DNA of 64,000 nt from Croceicoccus sp. Ery15. Lineage in GTDB: Bacteria; Pseudomonadota; Alphaproteobacteria; Sphingomonadales; Sphingomonadaceae. Positions 37,889 through 46,456 of this stretch are shown here, one piece after another. The translations under genes and the position numbers were made by a program. The first letter of the stretch is position 1. Each line of letters begins with the position of its first letter. The notes below the pieces were generated by a model. That model saw only the letters and a program-made list of their open reading frames with translations. It did no database searches and was not told the DNA's origin. The stretch covers positions 992,001-1,056,000 of the forward strand of contig NZ_CP087588.1 of assembly GCF_020985305.1 (NCBI RefSeq), read 5' to 3'.

Positions 37889-39508
37889 TTGACACTAAAA
37901 TCTGCCTTCACCCTCCCGATCAAAAATTTCCGCTTCGCCATGCTCGTCGTTATCGGCGTGATGTTTGCGTTGGCCCTCATGGAATCTTCGGCGCTGCACG
38001 CTTCGGATGGATCAAGTGGAGAAGCCGAAAACAAGGAAGTGATCGATCCGTTCAAGCGGGAGTCCCCGCGATCGATGCAGATCGGGCTGTTCAACGTGCT
38101 GGGGTCGAGCAATGCGCAGGATGTCGCCCCCTTCATCGAGGGAGCCGATGCGGGGGCGGAAGAATCGCTGCGGCGCATCAGGGCATTCGTCGCCGCGCTC
38201 GACCGGCGTGGATCGTTGACCCAGCGGATCAGCCTGTCGATCGAACCGGAAGGCAATCTGGCTGACGGGCTCGCTCCCGATCTTGAGGAAATCGGAACAT
38301 TGGCTTTGGACGAGGGCGATGCGCCCATCCTTATCCGGCGAACCCAGCCGGACGAAGGACCCGCGATCTGGCAAGTGGCAGCCGAAACGGTCGATCAGGT
38401 CGCGCTTGAGGAATATGAAGAAGAGGCGGAAACGGTCGACGAAGAAGCGGTCGGCACAACCATGGTCTTGGGCGCGCCGTTATCGACCTGGCTTCTGATC
38501 ACCGGCCTCGGCCTGTCTGCCTTTGCGGTCATCGTTCTGAGTTTCAAGATAATCTGCCGAAAGCTGGGGGTGGATGACCGGACGGGACATCGTCCGCTCG
38601 GCTCGATCCTGCTGGCGGCCTTTCCTCCTTTGACCCTGATGGGCGTTTATGCAGCGGTCGAGCGACTGGCCGAACCGTTAGGCGCCAGCCTGGTCGAACG
38701 GACCGCGATCGCGCGCTATTCGGGGCTGGCGATCGGCTTTGCCGCGATCTGGCTCGCCTGGCGGCTGGCCGGAGTGATCAACCGGTGGATGGTGCATTGG
38801 CTGCGCAGCGTGGACCAGCCTGCGTGGATCGGCCTTACCAATTTTGTAACGCGTCTGGTCCGTCTGGCGCTGATTGTGGTCGCCATCGGCACATTTCTGG
38901 CCACTTTCGCCATCGATGTGACCACGGGACTGGCGGCATTGGGCATCGGCGGTGTTGCACTGGCACTGGGCGCGCGCAAGGCGGTGGAGGATATTGTCGG
39001 CAGCGTGATGATCCTTGCCGACAAACCCGTGCGCATCGGCGACCGCTGCAAGGTCGACGGGGTCGAAGGCGAAGTGCTCGACATCGGGATGCGTTCGACG
39101 CGCATCCAGACCTATGACCGCACAATCACGACCATTCCGAACAATGTCCTCGCCAGCCAGAACATCGAGAATATGACATTGCGCGACCGATACCAGATCG
39201 ACCAGCGGTTCCTGCTCGCTTACGATACGCCGCCGGAGCTGCTCGCTCAGGCGCTGCAGGAGACGCGCAACATTGTCGAAGCGCAGGAGGATTACATCCA
39301 TTCGACCTGCCCCGTGCGGTTCGAGGGGTTCACGCCTGCGGGCTTCGAATTAAGGATAAAATGCTATCTGGCGGCGGAATCCTATTCGCTGGGGCATTTG
39401 CGCAAGGAGAAAGTGCTGATCGCCCTTTTGCAGCGCTTTGGCGAAATCGGGGTCAGCATCGTGCCGTCGGCACAGCGCATCGAATTGTCGGGTGGCACCC
39501 CGCGCTAG
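37889..39508 (+). CDS. MscS-family mechanosensitive ion channel
   Basis: A 539-aa protein. It has an N-terminal signal-like helix, a charged periplasmic region of about 160 residues, then membrane helices beginning at about 195. The MscS pore helix and beta domain follow: ALGIGGVALALGARKAVEDIVGSVMILADKPVRIGDRCKVDG. Such channels release solutes on hypo-osmotic shock. The start is TTG (an ATG 37 codons downstream is less likely because it would remove the signal). Island motif copy a lies 57 bases upstream, linking it to the envelope genes that follow. Confidence 0.9.
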   Translation: MTLKSAFTLPIKNFRFAMLVVIGVMFALALMESSALHASDGSSGEAENKEVIDPFKRESPRSMQIGLFNVLGSSNAQDVAPFIEGADAGAEESLRRIRAFVAALDRRGSLTQRISLSIEPEGNLADGLAPDLEEIGTLALDEGDAPILIRRTQPDEGPAIWQVAAETVDQVALEEYEEEAETVDEEAVGTTMVLGAPLSTWLLITGLGLSAFAVIVLSFKIICRKLGVDDRTGHRPLGSILLAAFPPLTLMGVYAAVERLAEPLGASLVERTAIARYSGLAIGFAAIWLAWRLAGVINRWMVHWLRSVDQPAWIGLTNFVTRLVRLALIVVAIGTFLATFAIDVTTGLAALGIGGVALALGARKAVEDIVGSVMILADKPVRIGDRCKVDGVEGEVLDIGMRSTRIQTYDRTITTIPNNVLASQNIENMTLRDRYQIDQRFLLAYDTPPELLAQALQETRNIVEAQEDYIHSTCPVRFEGFTPAGFELRIKCYLAAESYSLGHLRKEKVLIALLQRFGEIGVSIVPSAQRIELSGGTPR

Positions 39509-39537
39509 ATCAGGTTCCCTCGCTAAATCCCATGGCT

Positions 39538-39552
39538 GCGGGTTTCTCCCGA
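39538..39552 (+). promoter_or_regulatory. Island motif copy b1
   Basis: GCGGG-TTTCT-CCCGA (5-base spacer variant) lies 135 bases before the outer-membrane protein gene at 39,688. It is one of two adjacent copies. Proposed operator (inference). Confidence 0.35.
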
Positions 39553-39559
39553 TGCGAGG

Positions 39560-39573
39560 CAGGGACAATCCTG
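39560..39573 (+). promoter_or_regulatory. Island motif copy b2
   Basis: CAGGG-ACAA-TCCTG, followed by ATAAG, closely resembles the copy before the response-regulator gene. It lies 114 bases before the 39,688 start. Proposed operator (inference). Confidence 0.45.
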
Positions 39574-39687
39574 ATAAGATGCATCGGTGCAGGCGGTTAA
39601 ACCGCGTCAGACCCGCCAAGCGGGCCATGGAACGGACCGCCGGATCGGCCCGGATCATCCGCGCCGACGGAGTACGGGGAGCGAAAT

Positions 39688-40521
39688 ATGTCGCATATGC
39701 AATCCACTCGCCATCTTGCCGCGATTGGCGGCGGCATACTCGTCCTGGCGGCGGCGCCGACAGGACACGCGCAAAGCCTCGACAATGACTACTGGATCAA
39801 TGTTCAGGCCTATTATCCGAAGGTCGACACCAATGTTCGCGTGACGGCAGAAACCGCGAATGAGGTCGGGACCGATATCGATCTTGAAAAGGATCTGGAC
39901 CTCGACAATCGGGATTTCCTGCCTGCCGTCTCGATCGGTTCACGGTTCGGCAAGGTCGTGGTGGGCTTCGATTTCTTCAAGCTGAAGCGGAATGGAGAGA
40001 AATCGCTGGAGCGCGAAATCGAATTCGATGACGTGACCTATCCGGTCAATGCCGGCGTGCGCAGCGGTTTCGACAGCGATGTCTATCGCCTGACGGTCGG
40101 CTATTCCTTTGTCCAGCAGCCCGATCTGGAAATCGGCGCGGCACTGGGCGTGCATGCCACCGACTTTACCGTATCGATCGAGGGTGAAGTGGGCGCGGGC
40201 GAATTGGATGCGCAATCCGAAGCCCGCCGCCGCAGCGTGCTGGCGCCGCTACCGACGGTCGGGCTCTATGGCACTTGGCGCGTGGCCGATCGTCTGGAGG
40301 CGAATGGCAGGATCGATTATCTTTCGCTCTCCATCGACGATTACGATGGCAAGCTGATCAATGCGCAGGCGGGATTGAACTATTCGATTACCGATAATGT
40401 CGCGTTAGGTGTCGCCTATCGCTATGTCGAATACCGTTTGGGTGTCGATAAGGACAATTGGAACGGGCGTATCCGTTATCGCCTGTCAGGCCCTGCCGTG
40501 ATCGCGCAAGCCAGCTTTTAA
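39688..40521 (+). CDS. Outer membrane beta-barrel protein (277 aa)
   Basis: The protein has a signal peptide (cleavage after GHAQ, about residue 30). Alternating hydrophobic/polar beta strands follow through to a C-terminal phenylalanine (VIAQASF), the classical BAM recognition end. Strand-like segments include YWINVQAYYPKVDTNVRV, VVVGFDFFKLKRNG and VALGVAYRYVEYRLGV. No named family is certain; it looks like a small 8-12-stranded porin-like barrel. GGGGAGCG precedes the ATG. Two island motif copies lie upstream. The next gene is convergent. Confidence 0.75.
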   Translation: MSHMQSTRHLAAIGGGILVLAAAPTGHAQSLDNDYWINVQAYYPKVDTNVRVTAETANEVGTDIDLEKDLDLDNRDFLPAVSIGSRFGKVVVGFDFFKLKRNGEKSLEREIEFDDVTYPVNAGVRSGFDSDVYRLTVGYSFVQQPDLEIGAALGVHATDFTVSIEGEVGAGELDAQSEARRRSVLAPLPTVGLYGTWRVADRLEANGRIDYLSLSIDDYDGKLINAQAGLNYSITDNVALGVAYRYVEYRLGVDKDNWNGRIRYRLSGPAVIAQASF

Positions 40522-40532
40522 TCCGCAAGGCA

Positions 40533-41396
40533 TCAGGCAGCGCTGGCCGCCTGATTCTTGCCGATCTTGCGCATGAACGGCACACAGACCACCATCGATA
40601 CCAGCAACGACAGCAGGATCGCGGCCGGTGCAAGCTCGTTATCCGGGAAAACATGCGCTGCAATCGCCAGTGCAACACCGGGATGGCGGGTTGAGGTCGC
40701 CAGCCCCAGTGTCGCCCTGTCGCCCGCATCGGGCCCGCCAAGGAAATAGCCAGCGGCCAGTCCGACAGCGGCCATCACTGCCAGAGCGACCAGCGTGCCG
40801 TGCCCGATGACTTCCAGCATTCGCGGGAAGATCATGATCAGCAGTCCGATGGCCGATACGGCCAGCAAGATCACGCCTAGCTTGTTGGCGATATTGCTGA
40901 CCCTGGGCAATAACCCCTCGCCCAGCAAGGGCGCGATGGCGACGCCAAGCACCAGCGGCAGAAGGATCGTCAGGATCAGCGGCATGGCGATGGCGCCAAA
41001 TCCGACCTGCGCTTCTATTCCGAAAATCTGCGAAAACAGATAGACGCCCAGCGGCGCCACAAGGATCGAGACGATGGTCGCGCCGAACAGAAGGCCGGTG
41101 ATGTAACAGGCCCTGCCGCCCGCCTTCAGCTGCTTGTTGGGCAGGATCGGCGGAATAGGGGACAGGGCAATCGTGACCAGCGCAATTTCGACCGCGGCGT
41201 TCAGATTGAAGAAATAGGCAATCGCGACCGCAACCGCCGGAACGATCACGAACATGGCGACCAATGCGCCAAGGCCCAGCCGCCAATGGGTGACCATATA
41301 GCCCAGATCGGCGACCCGCGCCCGAAGCGACAGGGCGAACAGCATAAGAATTACGCTGATCACCACCATCAGCTTGAGCGCGAGTGCCACGGTCAT
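40533..41396 (-). CDS. Na+-dependent transporter of the BASS (bile acid:sodium symporter) family
   Basis: A 287-aa protein with about 9-10 membrane helices. The family hallmarks are LSPIPPILPNKQLKAGG in the first half and the conserved GLATSTRHPGVALAIA in the second, which form the sodium and substrate site. BASS members import organic anions such as bile acids, pantoate or pyruvate; the substrate here is unknown. It is the third gene of a minus-strand set with the DUF2092 protein and the Asn/His-rich protein (29-base gap), so it is probably controlled by island motif copy c. Confidence 0.85.
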   Translation of the reverse strand: MTVALALKLMVVISVILMLFALSLRARVADLGYMVTHWRLGLGALVAMFVIVPAVAVAIAYFFNLNAAVEIALVTIALSPIPPILPNKQLKAGGRACYITGLLFGATIVSILVAPLGVYLFSQIFGIEAQVGFGAIAMPLILTILLPLVLGVAIAPLLGEGLLPRVSNIANKLGVILLAVSAIGLLIMIFPRMLEVIGHGTLVALAVMAAVGLAAGYFLGGPDAGDRATLGLATSTRHPGVALAIAAHVFPDNELAPAAILLSLLVSMVVCVPFMRKIGKNQAASAA

Positions 41397-41424
41397 GAAA
41401 TCTCTCCGGTCGTATTGGGGCGGA

Positions 41425-42045
41425 TCAGCGCGGCGGGTTCACCACCACATATTGCACCGACGAGCCGTAATATTGCGGCTGATACCAGGTGTTCCCGCAT
41501 TGCGAGTAGCTGATCCCGTTGACGATGACGGTGCTGCAATCGGGCGGAATGCTGGCAACGATGCTGCCGATGACAGCCGCGGTCATCGTTATGGCGGCTG
41601 CCGTCGCGACCGGATGCCAATCGTCGTCCCAATCGTCCCAATGGTCGTGGTGATGGTGATCGTCGTAATGGTTGTAATGATCATTGTGACTGTTGTTCAC
41701 ATTGATATTGACGTCATTGCCGCTGATATTGGTGTTACGGTTGTTGCTGCGATTACGATTGCTCGTATTCGTATTGCGGTTCCGGTCACCATTGTGGTTC
41801 ACGCTTGGCTTCGACGTGCTGCGCGCTGGCGGCTTGGCGCGCGACGGAGCCTTGCGATTGCCCGCATTCGCCTGACGCGTACGCTGTTGTAGTGCAAATA
41901 TCGATGCGGTTTCGGTCGCTCCAACGGTCACGATATGCGACGCATCGAAACTTTCGCCCGTTACCGAACGCTGTTCGATGGCACTGGCGGGGGCGAGCGC
42001 CATGCCGCCCGCCGCCAGCAATGCGATACAATTGGCCAGAATCAT
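41425..42045 (-). CDS. Secreted Asn/Asp/His-rich protein with C-terminal conserved domain
   Basis: A 206-aa exported protein (signal peptide MILANCIALLAAGGMALAPASA). Residues about 65-125 are an extreme low-complexity tract rich in Asn, Arg, Asp and His, including runs of N-x-N and a DDHHHHDHWDDWDDDWH cluster that could bind metal ions. The C-terminal domain (CSTVIVNGISYSQCGNTWYQPQ) matches the style of DUF6515-like bacterial domains with two cysteines. Its ATG overlaps the DUF2092 stop (ATGA) and has GGAGAAG in front. Function is unknown. Confidence 0.75.
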   Translation of the reverse strand: MILANCIALLAAGGMALAPASAIEQRSVTGESFDASHIVTVGATETASIFALQQRTRQANAGNRKAPSRAKPPARSTSKPSVNHNGDRNRNTNTSNRNRSNNRNTNISGNDVNINVNNSHNDHYNHYDDHHHHDHWDDWDDDWHPVATAAAITMTAAVIGSIVASIPPDCSTVIVNGISYSQCGNTWYQPQYYGSSVQYVVVNPPR

Positions 42046-42857
42046 TGTTCTTCTCCGACAACGGCCTCGACATCCGCCATGGTGATGCGATGCGCTTCGG
42101 CGGGCGGGGCAAAGGCCAGCGATTCCGCCGGAACCGGCGTAGTCAGGTCCCAATGCAGGACCGACACATATTGCGGCATCGATGGATCGTCCTTGGACGT
42201 AATCACGATCTTGCACGGAAGCGGCTTGTCACCCTCTTCCAGCCAAAGCTGCCAGTCGACCATTTCCTGACGGAACGCATAATGGATGCATGTCCGGTCG
42301 CCGATCTTCTCGGGCAGGATCACCATGGCTTCCTGCACGCGTGAGCGCACCGTCTGGTCGGTTCCCCAAGTGAACAGATCGGCCAGCGGCACTTCGATAT
42401 CATACTTGGTACGCGCGGTATCCAGCGTCTGTCCTATGGTCGGCGGCGCATCGAAGCTGGCGTAATAGCCAAGGCGCGGGGCATAGATGGTAAAGGCCTT
42501 GCCATCGTAATACATCTCGCGCGTGCGGGTATCGGCGGCCGACACGACCTTGAAAGCGTTGGGCCGGTGCACGGCCAGATCGATTGTGCCGCCGAACTGG
42601 ATCTTCTGTCCGCCTTCCAGCACCACTTCGGTCGTCGCGTCGGATGTTACGCGGAACGAGACCAGCGTCTGCAGATAGGCCGCCATTTCGTCGAGGGCGG
42701 CGATGGCCACCGGATCGATGGGATCGACCTCTTCGGCAGCAGAGGCATCCTGCGCGGCGGCTTGATTGGCAGTTGCGGGGGCCATGGCGACCAGGCATGC
42801 GATGCCTGCGGCCAGGCCTATTTCCTTGAAGCTCGGGATTTTTGGCTCGATCGGCAT
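42042..42857 (-). CDS. DUF2092-domain secreted protein (LolA-like)
   Basis: A 271-aa protein with an N-terminal export signal (hydrophobic GLAAGIACLVAMAPATANQAAAQ). The DUF2092 core follows: AALDEMAAYLQTLVSFRVTSDATTEVV, RPNAFKVVSA, REMYYDGKAFTIYAP. DUF2092 resembles the LolA/LolB half-barrel, suggesting binding of a lipid or other hydrophobic ligand in the periplasm (inference). It is the first gene of the set with the Asn/His-rich protein and the BASS transporter. Island motif copy c lies 76 bases upstream. Confidence 0.85.
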   Translation of the reverse strand: MPIEPKIPSFKEIGLAAGIACLVAMAPATANQAAAQDASAAEEVDPIDPVAIAALDEMAAYLQTLVSFRVTSDATTEVVLEGGQKIQFGGTIDLAVHRPNAFKVVSAADTRTREMYYDGKAFTIYAPRLGYYASFDAPPTIGQTLDTARTKYDIEVPLADLFTWGTDQTVRSRVQEAMVILPEKIGDRTCIHYAFRQEMVDWQLWLEEGDKPLPCKIVITSKDDPSMPQYVSVLHWDLTTPVPAESLAFAPPAEAHRITMADVEAVVGEEQ

Positions 42858-42933
42858 TGAACACTCCCTTTATTGCACCGGTTCGGTCGGAACTTCGGCA
42901 AGGACTATCGGACTGCGCGGCGATGCCCCCCAT

Positions 42934-42947
42934 CGGGGAAACTGCTG
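42934..42947 (+). promoter_or_regulatory. Island motif copy c (upstream of DUF2092 operon)
   Basis: CGGGG-AAAC-TGCTG, flanked by ATC and AGAG exactly as in copy f, lies 76 bases before the DUF2092 start. The right half is weaker. Proposed operator (inference). Confidence 0.4.
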
Positions 42948-42989
42948 AGAGGCACCGCTGCCGACCCGCCTATCCGCGATTGAGTGCCC

Positions 42990-43844
42990 CTATTTCGGGA
43001 ACAGCAGCGTGGCGACGAAGCGCGTCCCCCATTCGGCCCCGCCCGACGGGCTTTCGGCATAGTAACGCCCGCCGACCGCAAGGCTGACGGGCTGCTTGCC
43101 AAAGCGCACCACATGGCTGACGGTCGCGTTGATCGGCACGTTCCACGTCTTGCGTTCCCAATCGCGCGTGGCTTCGACATTCAGGCCGAAACTGGTCGTA
43201 TCGGGCAGCGTCTTGGTGATGAACGGCTGGATAAAGGTGGCGCTGACATCCGATGCGGCATCCTTGCCTGCAAAGGACCAGATGTGGTTGGCAAGCAGGC
43301 CATAGGTCATCCCCCCGCCCTGCTTCAGCACGACAACCGTAGGGCCCGCGCCCCATTTCTCGGCCGAGAAGCTGGATTTGCCGGTGGGATACAGGAAAAC
43401 CGGACCGACACCCCAGACCAGACCGTTCCTAGCCTCTTTGGGGGACAGGAAAAAGCTTTGCACCACATCGCCAAGGCCGGTGTCGCCGCCTGCGCCCTGC
43501 ACCGTTTCGCTGGCGCTGATGACGGGCAGGATGGTGCGGGTGATCAGGTTCCAGTCCTCTCCGACCGAAACGGGGATGACGGGCTGGATGTTCAGCGTGA
43601 AACGGTCACCGTCGTCGGGGCCATAACAGCAATCGTAATTGGCCTGAAACGGGACCGAGATCAGATCGGCAACCGGATTGGCAAGCTGTTCGGCGAGATT
43701 GGGGCCGGCCGCTGCGGGAGCCTCTGCAATATCGGCGTCGCCTGCGACCACGGTGCCCTCTCCCACCGCCGTATCCTGTGCCCAAGCCGTAACCGGCATC
43801 ATGGCCGCGACCACGCCGGGCAAGAGCATTTTCGTTAACGTCAT
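42990..43844 (-). CDS. Predicted outer membrane protein (284 aa, transporter-like)
   Basis: A signal peptide (ending in TAWAQ) is followed by a long Ala-rich linker, then beta-strand-rich sequence: SVPFQANYDCCYGP, NIQPVIPVSVGEDWNLITRTILPVI, GLGDVVQSFFLSP, and the C-terminal FVATLLFPK. The set resembles a family often named only 'transporter' or neuromedin U-like in bacterial annotation. The substrate is unknown. Motif copy d1 lies 59 bases upstream. The next genes around it share the same motif type. Confidence 0.75.
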   Translation of the reverse strand: MTLTKMLLPGVVAAMMPVTAWAQDTAVGEGTVVAGDADIAEAPAAAGPNLAEQLANPVADLISVPFQANYDCCYGPDDGDRFTLNIQPVIPVSVGEDWNLITRTILPVISASETVQGAGGDTGLGDVVQSFFLSPKEARNGLVWGVGPVFLYPTGKSSFSAEKWGAGPTVVVLKQGGGMTYGLLANHIWSFAGKDAASDVSATFIQPFITKTLPDTTSFGLNVEATRDWERKTWNVPINATVSHVVRFGKQPVSLAVGGRYYAESPSGGAEWGTRFVATLLFPK

Positions 43845-43903
43845 CGACCTGACCCCTCATGATTTGCGACGCATTATCGCGCTGCACTGCAACGCCGCGC
43901 CAT

Positions 43904-43917
43904 CGGGACTTTCCCTA
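43904..43917 (+). promoter_or_regulatory. Island motif copy d1
   Basis: CGGGA-CTTT-CCCTA, followed by GGGG, lies 59 bases before the minus-strand gene starting at 43,844 and inside the divergent region with the DUF202 gene. Proposed operator (inference). Confidence 0.5.
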
Positions 43918-43943
43918 GGGGTCGCGCCCCATGACCCGACGCT

Positions 43944-43957
43944 CCGTAATTTCCGCA
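43944..43957 (+). promoter_or_regulatory. Island motif copy d2 (weak)
   Basis: CCGTA-ATTT-CCGCA, followed by GGGG as in d1, lies 83 bases before the DUF202 gene at 44,041. The match is weaker, but position and flank agree. Proposed operator (inference). Confidence 0.3.
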
Positions 43958-44040
43958 GGGGTGATCGGGGGTTGGCCCTATTGCCGGACCCCGTATGCAC
44001 GGCGCTAATGGCGCGTATGTGCAGTATGGAGTAGCTTTGC

Positions 44041-44634
44041 ATGAGTGAGCCCACCCCGCCGGTACCCCGTTCGGTCAGCGATCCGGTTCCCGATCTTCCC
44101 GTGATTGCAGAGGATCAGAAGGGCGAAGCCTCGACGATTTATTCGCATTACCGCAGCGGCCTCTCGCGTCACCGGACGCAGATGTCGGACCACCGGACCG
44201 ATTTGTCGGAAAACCGGACCGAGATGTCGATGCGCCGCACCGGCATGTCGATCCACCGGACCCGCATGTCGGCGGACCGGACCATGATGTCGGAAATCCG
44301 CACCGCCCTGTCGCTGATCGGCTTCGGCTTTACCTTGTACGAGGCATTTCGCAGCCTCGACAAAAGCGGCATGCTGGAAAACAGCCCCTCGCCCCGCAAT
44401 TTCGGATTGATCCTGATCCTGCTGGGCGTCGCGATCCTGCTGGGCGGCATCTGGCGGCATGTCCAGTTCGCACAGGAACTGCGGCGGACACGCAAGACAA
44501 TGATGGCCGAGGGGCTGGTACACGGCGAAAGCACCTATCCCATTTCAATCAGCCTGGTCGTTTCCATCGGGCTGATGCTGGTGGGCATGGCGGCCGCCGC
44601 CAATATCATCTTCGGGATCAGCCTATTCGGCTGA
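44041..44634 (+). CDS. DUF202 (YidH-like) membrane protein with heptad repeats
   Basis: A 197-aa protein. Residues 41-89 are seven tandem heptads of the type (L/M)Sxx(R)Tx: LSRHRTQ, MSDHRTD, LSENRTE, MSMRRTG, MSIHRTR, MSADRTM, MSEIRTA. They lead into the DUF202 membrane domain (LSLIGFGFTLYEAF, FGLILILLGVAILLGGI, ISLVVSIGLMLVGMAAAA). DUF202 proteins normally have one to three such RT heptads before the first helix. Function of the family is unknown. The 3' end overlaps the convergent DUF1622 gene by 12 bases. Confidence 0.85.
   Translation: MSEPTPPVPRSVSDPVPDLPVIAEDQKGEASTIYSHYRSGLSRHRTQMSDHRTDLSENRTEMSMRRTGMSIHRTRMSADRTMMSEIRTALSLIGFGFTLYEAFRSLDKSGMLENSPSPRNFGLILILLGVAILLGGIWRHVQFAQELRRTRKTMMAEGLVHGESTYPISISLVVSIGLMLVGMAAAANIIFGISLFG
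44161..44307 (+). repeat. Seven tandem 21-bp repeats coding for heptads
   Basis: Seven in-frame diverged 21-base units, each containing a CGGACC/CGCACC-like core that encodes Arg-Thr. They expand the amphipathic helix before the DUF202 domain. Confidence 0.8.
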
Positions 44635-44991
44635 TCCTTCCTCCGCGCCTTCCTTTTCCGGCTTCAATTCCTCGATATCGCGTTCGAGGAAGAAGCTGAG
44701 GAAGGTGCGGATCGCCGCAATGGCGGCCAGCTTGCCCACATCGTCCCATGTCGGCGCGATGGCCGTGCGGATGATGTCGGCCCCCAGCGCGAATTCCAGC
44801 GCAAGGATGATCCACTGGGCAAAGCGCATCCAGATCATCCGGCGCGTCTGATGACTGAATGTGGCAAAACCGCCCTTGATCAGGTTGAACACAGCCTCGA
44901 GCGCGCCATACATCACCAGCAAGGCGACGATCGCTTCAAGGATCAGGGCCGAGAACGACGCCAGTTCGGTAAGCATTTCTTCCATAAGCAT
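44623..44991 (-). CDS. DUF1622 membrane protein
   Basis: A 122-aa protein with three hydrophobic helices, matching DUF1622: LILEAIVALLVMYGALEAVF, RRMIWMRFAQWIILALEFALGADII, then IAAIRTFLSFFLERDIEEL and an acidic tail. The family is of unknown function and is found in bacterial inner membranes. Motif copy e lies 74 bases upstream. The gene is convergent with, and overlaps, the DUF202 gene by 12 bases. Confidence 0.85.
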   Translation of the reverse strand: MLMEEMLTELASFSALILEAIVALLVMYGALEAVFNLIKGGFATFSHQTRRMIWMRFAQWIILALEFALGADIIRTAIAPTWDDVGKLAAIAAIRTFLSFFLERDIEELKPEKEGAEEGSAE

Positions 44992-45065
44992 TTCGATACC
45001 CCTTGCGCGAACTCTGCGCCATCATCCGGACGGCAAATGATAGATCGCGCATGCGACAGGCGAAT

Positions 45066-45079
45066 CGGGATTTACCCCG
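45066..45079 (+). promoter_or_regulatory. Island motif copy e
   Basis: CGGGA-TTTA-CCCCG sits inside a perfect ATCGGG-N6-CCCGAT inverted repeat, 74 bases before the DUF1622 start. It is one of the best palindromes of the set. Proposed operator (inference). Confidence 0.55.
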
Positions 45080-45109
45080 ATTGTCGGTGGCCGCTTCCCC
45101 GTTTCGCGA

Positions 45110-46270
45110 TCAGAATGCTTCGCCAATACCAAGGTAAAACGCAGGTCCATCCTGTCCGAACGCCAGATCGGCGCGCAGATTGGCCTTGTTCCGGTCGGAC
45201 ATGCCATAGCGCATGCCGAAACCGGCGGAAGACAGCACATGGCTGTGTTTCCAGATGTCGCCGCTGCTGTCGGCTATGCCGCCGGCCCCGACAAAGGCCA
45301 CGCCGCCCAGCCTGCCCGACAGATGCTGCCGCAGTTCCAGATGCAGCGCCCAGTTGGCCCCGTCGCGATATCGCCCGATTTCGTAGCCGCGCAGGTCGCC
45401 ATGTTCGCCGAACAGGCACAAATCATAGAACGGCGCGTCGCCGCTGATTGCGCAGGCCGTCTTGCGCACGGCCAGCACCGATCCTTCGTCCAGGGTGAAG
45501 TAGGCGGTCGACAGGATTTCCAACTTGCGATGGCTGTAATCGCTGCCCAGCCCTTTCAGCCCGAACATCCAGTTGCCGGTGACATCCACCCCCTTGGCCG
45601 GCGCAAAGGGATCGTCGCGAGTCTGGAATGCAAAGGCCAGCCCTGCCGAAACGATATCGCTGTCTGAATTGCCGATCAGGGGCTGCGGCAAGGGGCTAGC
45701 CATATCGCGGGGCGAGTTCCGCGAATTGAGATAGCGCAGACGCGGTCCGGCATGGACATGCGACAGCAGGCCGTGGTCGAAAAAGCGCATCTGCGCATCT
45801 GCCGTCGCGCTGAAATCCTTGCTGCGCAGGGCCACAGGCTGGCGGCCGTCCCCCTCGTCCGCGCCGATACCGTAATAATCGATCCGCGCATCGGCATAGC
45901 CTGCTTTTGCGGTCAGGCGCAGCCGGTCGTCGCCCAGCGACATGCGATGCGACAGGCCGATGGCCCATGAATTGCTGCTGGTATAAACTGCTCCCAGATC
46001 GGTGACCCACGGGCGCGGCCCGGTTTCGGGGCCACTGTTCAAGGAAACGATTGCGCCGCCGCCCGTCCCGAACGCCGGATCGGAAAATGGCAGCGATGCG
46101 ATGTCGACCCCGTTGTCAGCCTCGCCATCATGGGCAGGCAAAGGTTCCAGAAACTCGCCCTGTCGCTCGATCTCGTGCAGAAGCGGGGCCGATTGGGCAT
46201 GGGCGCCAGCCCCGTAACTGGCGATCCCGATCGTGCATGCGTGGAACAATATGTCGGGACGCCAGCGCAT
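45110..46270 (-). CDS. BamA/TamA-family outer membrane protein (barrel only)
   Basis: A 386-aa protein with a signal peptide (cleavage after GAHAQ). It consists of a surface-antigen D15-like beta-barrel without POTRA domains: PAFGTGGGAIVSLN, AVYTSSNSWAIGLSHRMSLGDDRLRLTAKAGYADARIDYYGIG, HLELRQHLSGRLGGVAFVGAGGIA, MRYGMSDRNKANLRADLAFG, and a terminal phenylalanine. The lack of POTRA domains argues against BAM function. It may secrete or export a small ligand. I prefer the ATG at 46,270 (AAAGG upstream) over 46,294. Motif copy f lies 60 bases upstream of this start. Confidence 0.82.
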   Translation of the reverse strand: MRWRPDILFHACTIGIASYGAGAHAQSAPLLHEIERQGEFLEPLPAHDGEADNGVDIASLPFSDPAFGTGGGAIVSLNSGPETGPRPWVTDLGAVYTSSNSWAIGLSHRMSLGDDRLRLTAKAGYADARIDYYGIGADEGDGRQPVALRSKDFSATADAQMRFFDHGLLSHVHAGPRLRYLNSRNSPRDMASPLPQPLIGNSDSDIVSAGLAFAFQTRDDPFAPAKGVDVTGNWMFGLKGLGSDYSHRKLEILSTAYFTLDEGSVLAVRKTACAISGDAPFYDLCLFGEHGDLRGYEIGRYRDGANWALHLELRQHLSGRLGGVAFVGAGGIADSSGDIWKHSHVLSSAGFGMRYGMSDRNKANLRADLAFGQDGPAFYLGIGEAF

Positions 46271-46330
46271 CGACCGCCTTTCGCCAATTCTCATGCGCTA
46301 GCCTATGGACAGCTGGTAAGCAGACGATAT

Positions 46331-46344
46331 CGGGGCTTTCCCTG
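46331..46344 (+). promoter_or_regulatory. Island motif copy f
   Basis: CGGGG-CTTT-CCCTG, flanked by AT and AGAG, lies in the divergent region of the BamA-like gene (60 bases from 46,270) and the outer membrane protein gene (112 bases from 46,457). Proposed operator for one or both (inference). Confidence 0.55.
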
Positions 46345-46456
46345 AGAGCTTTGCGGAGCGCCATGGACCGGCCCGTCAGATGTTCATTCCGCCTTTTGCG
46401 GCGCGGGCGGGCTAATACCGATACGCACGTTGTCCTTGGGCTGGCATGGAGCCGAC

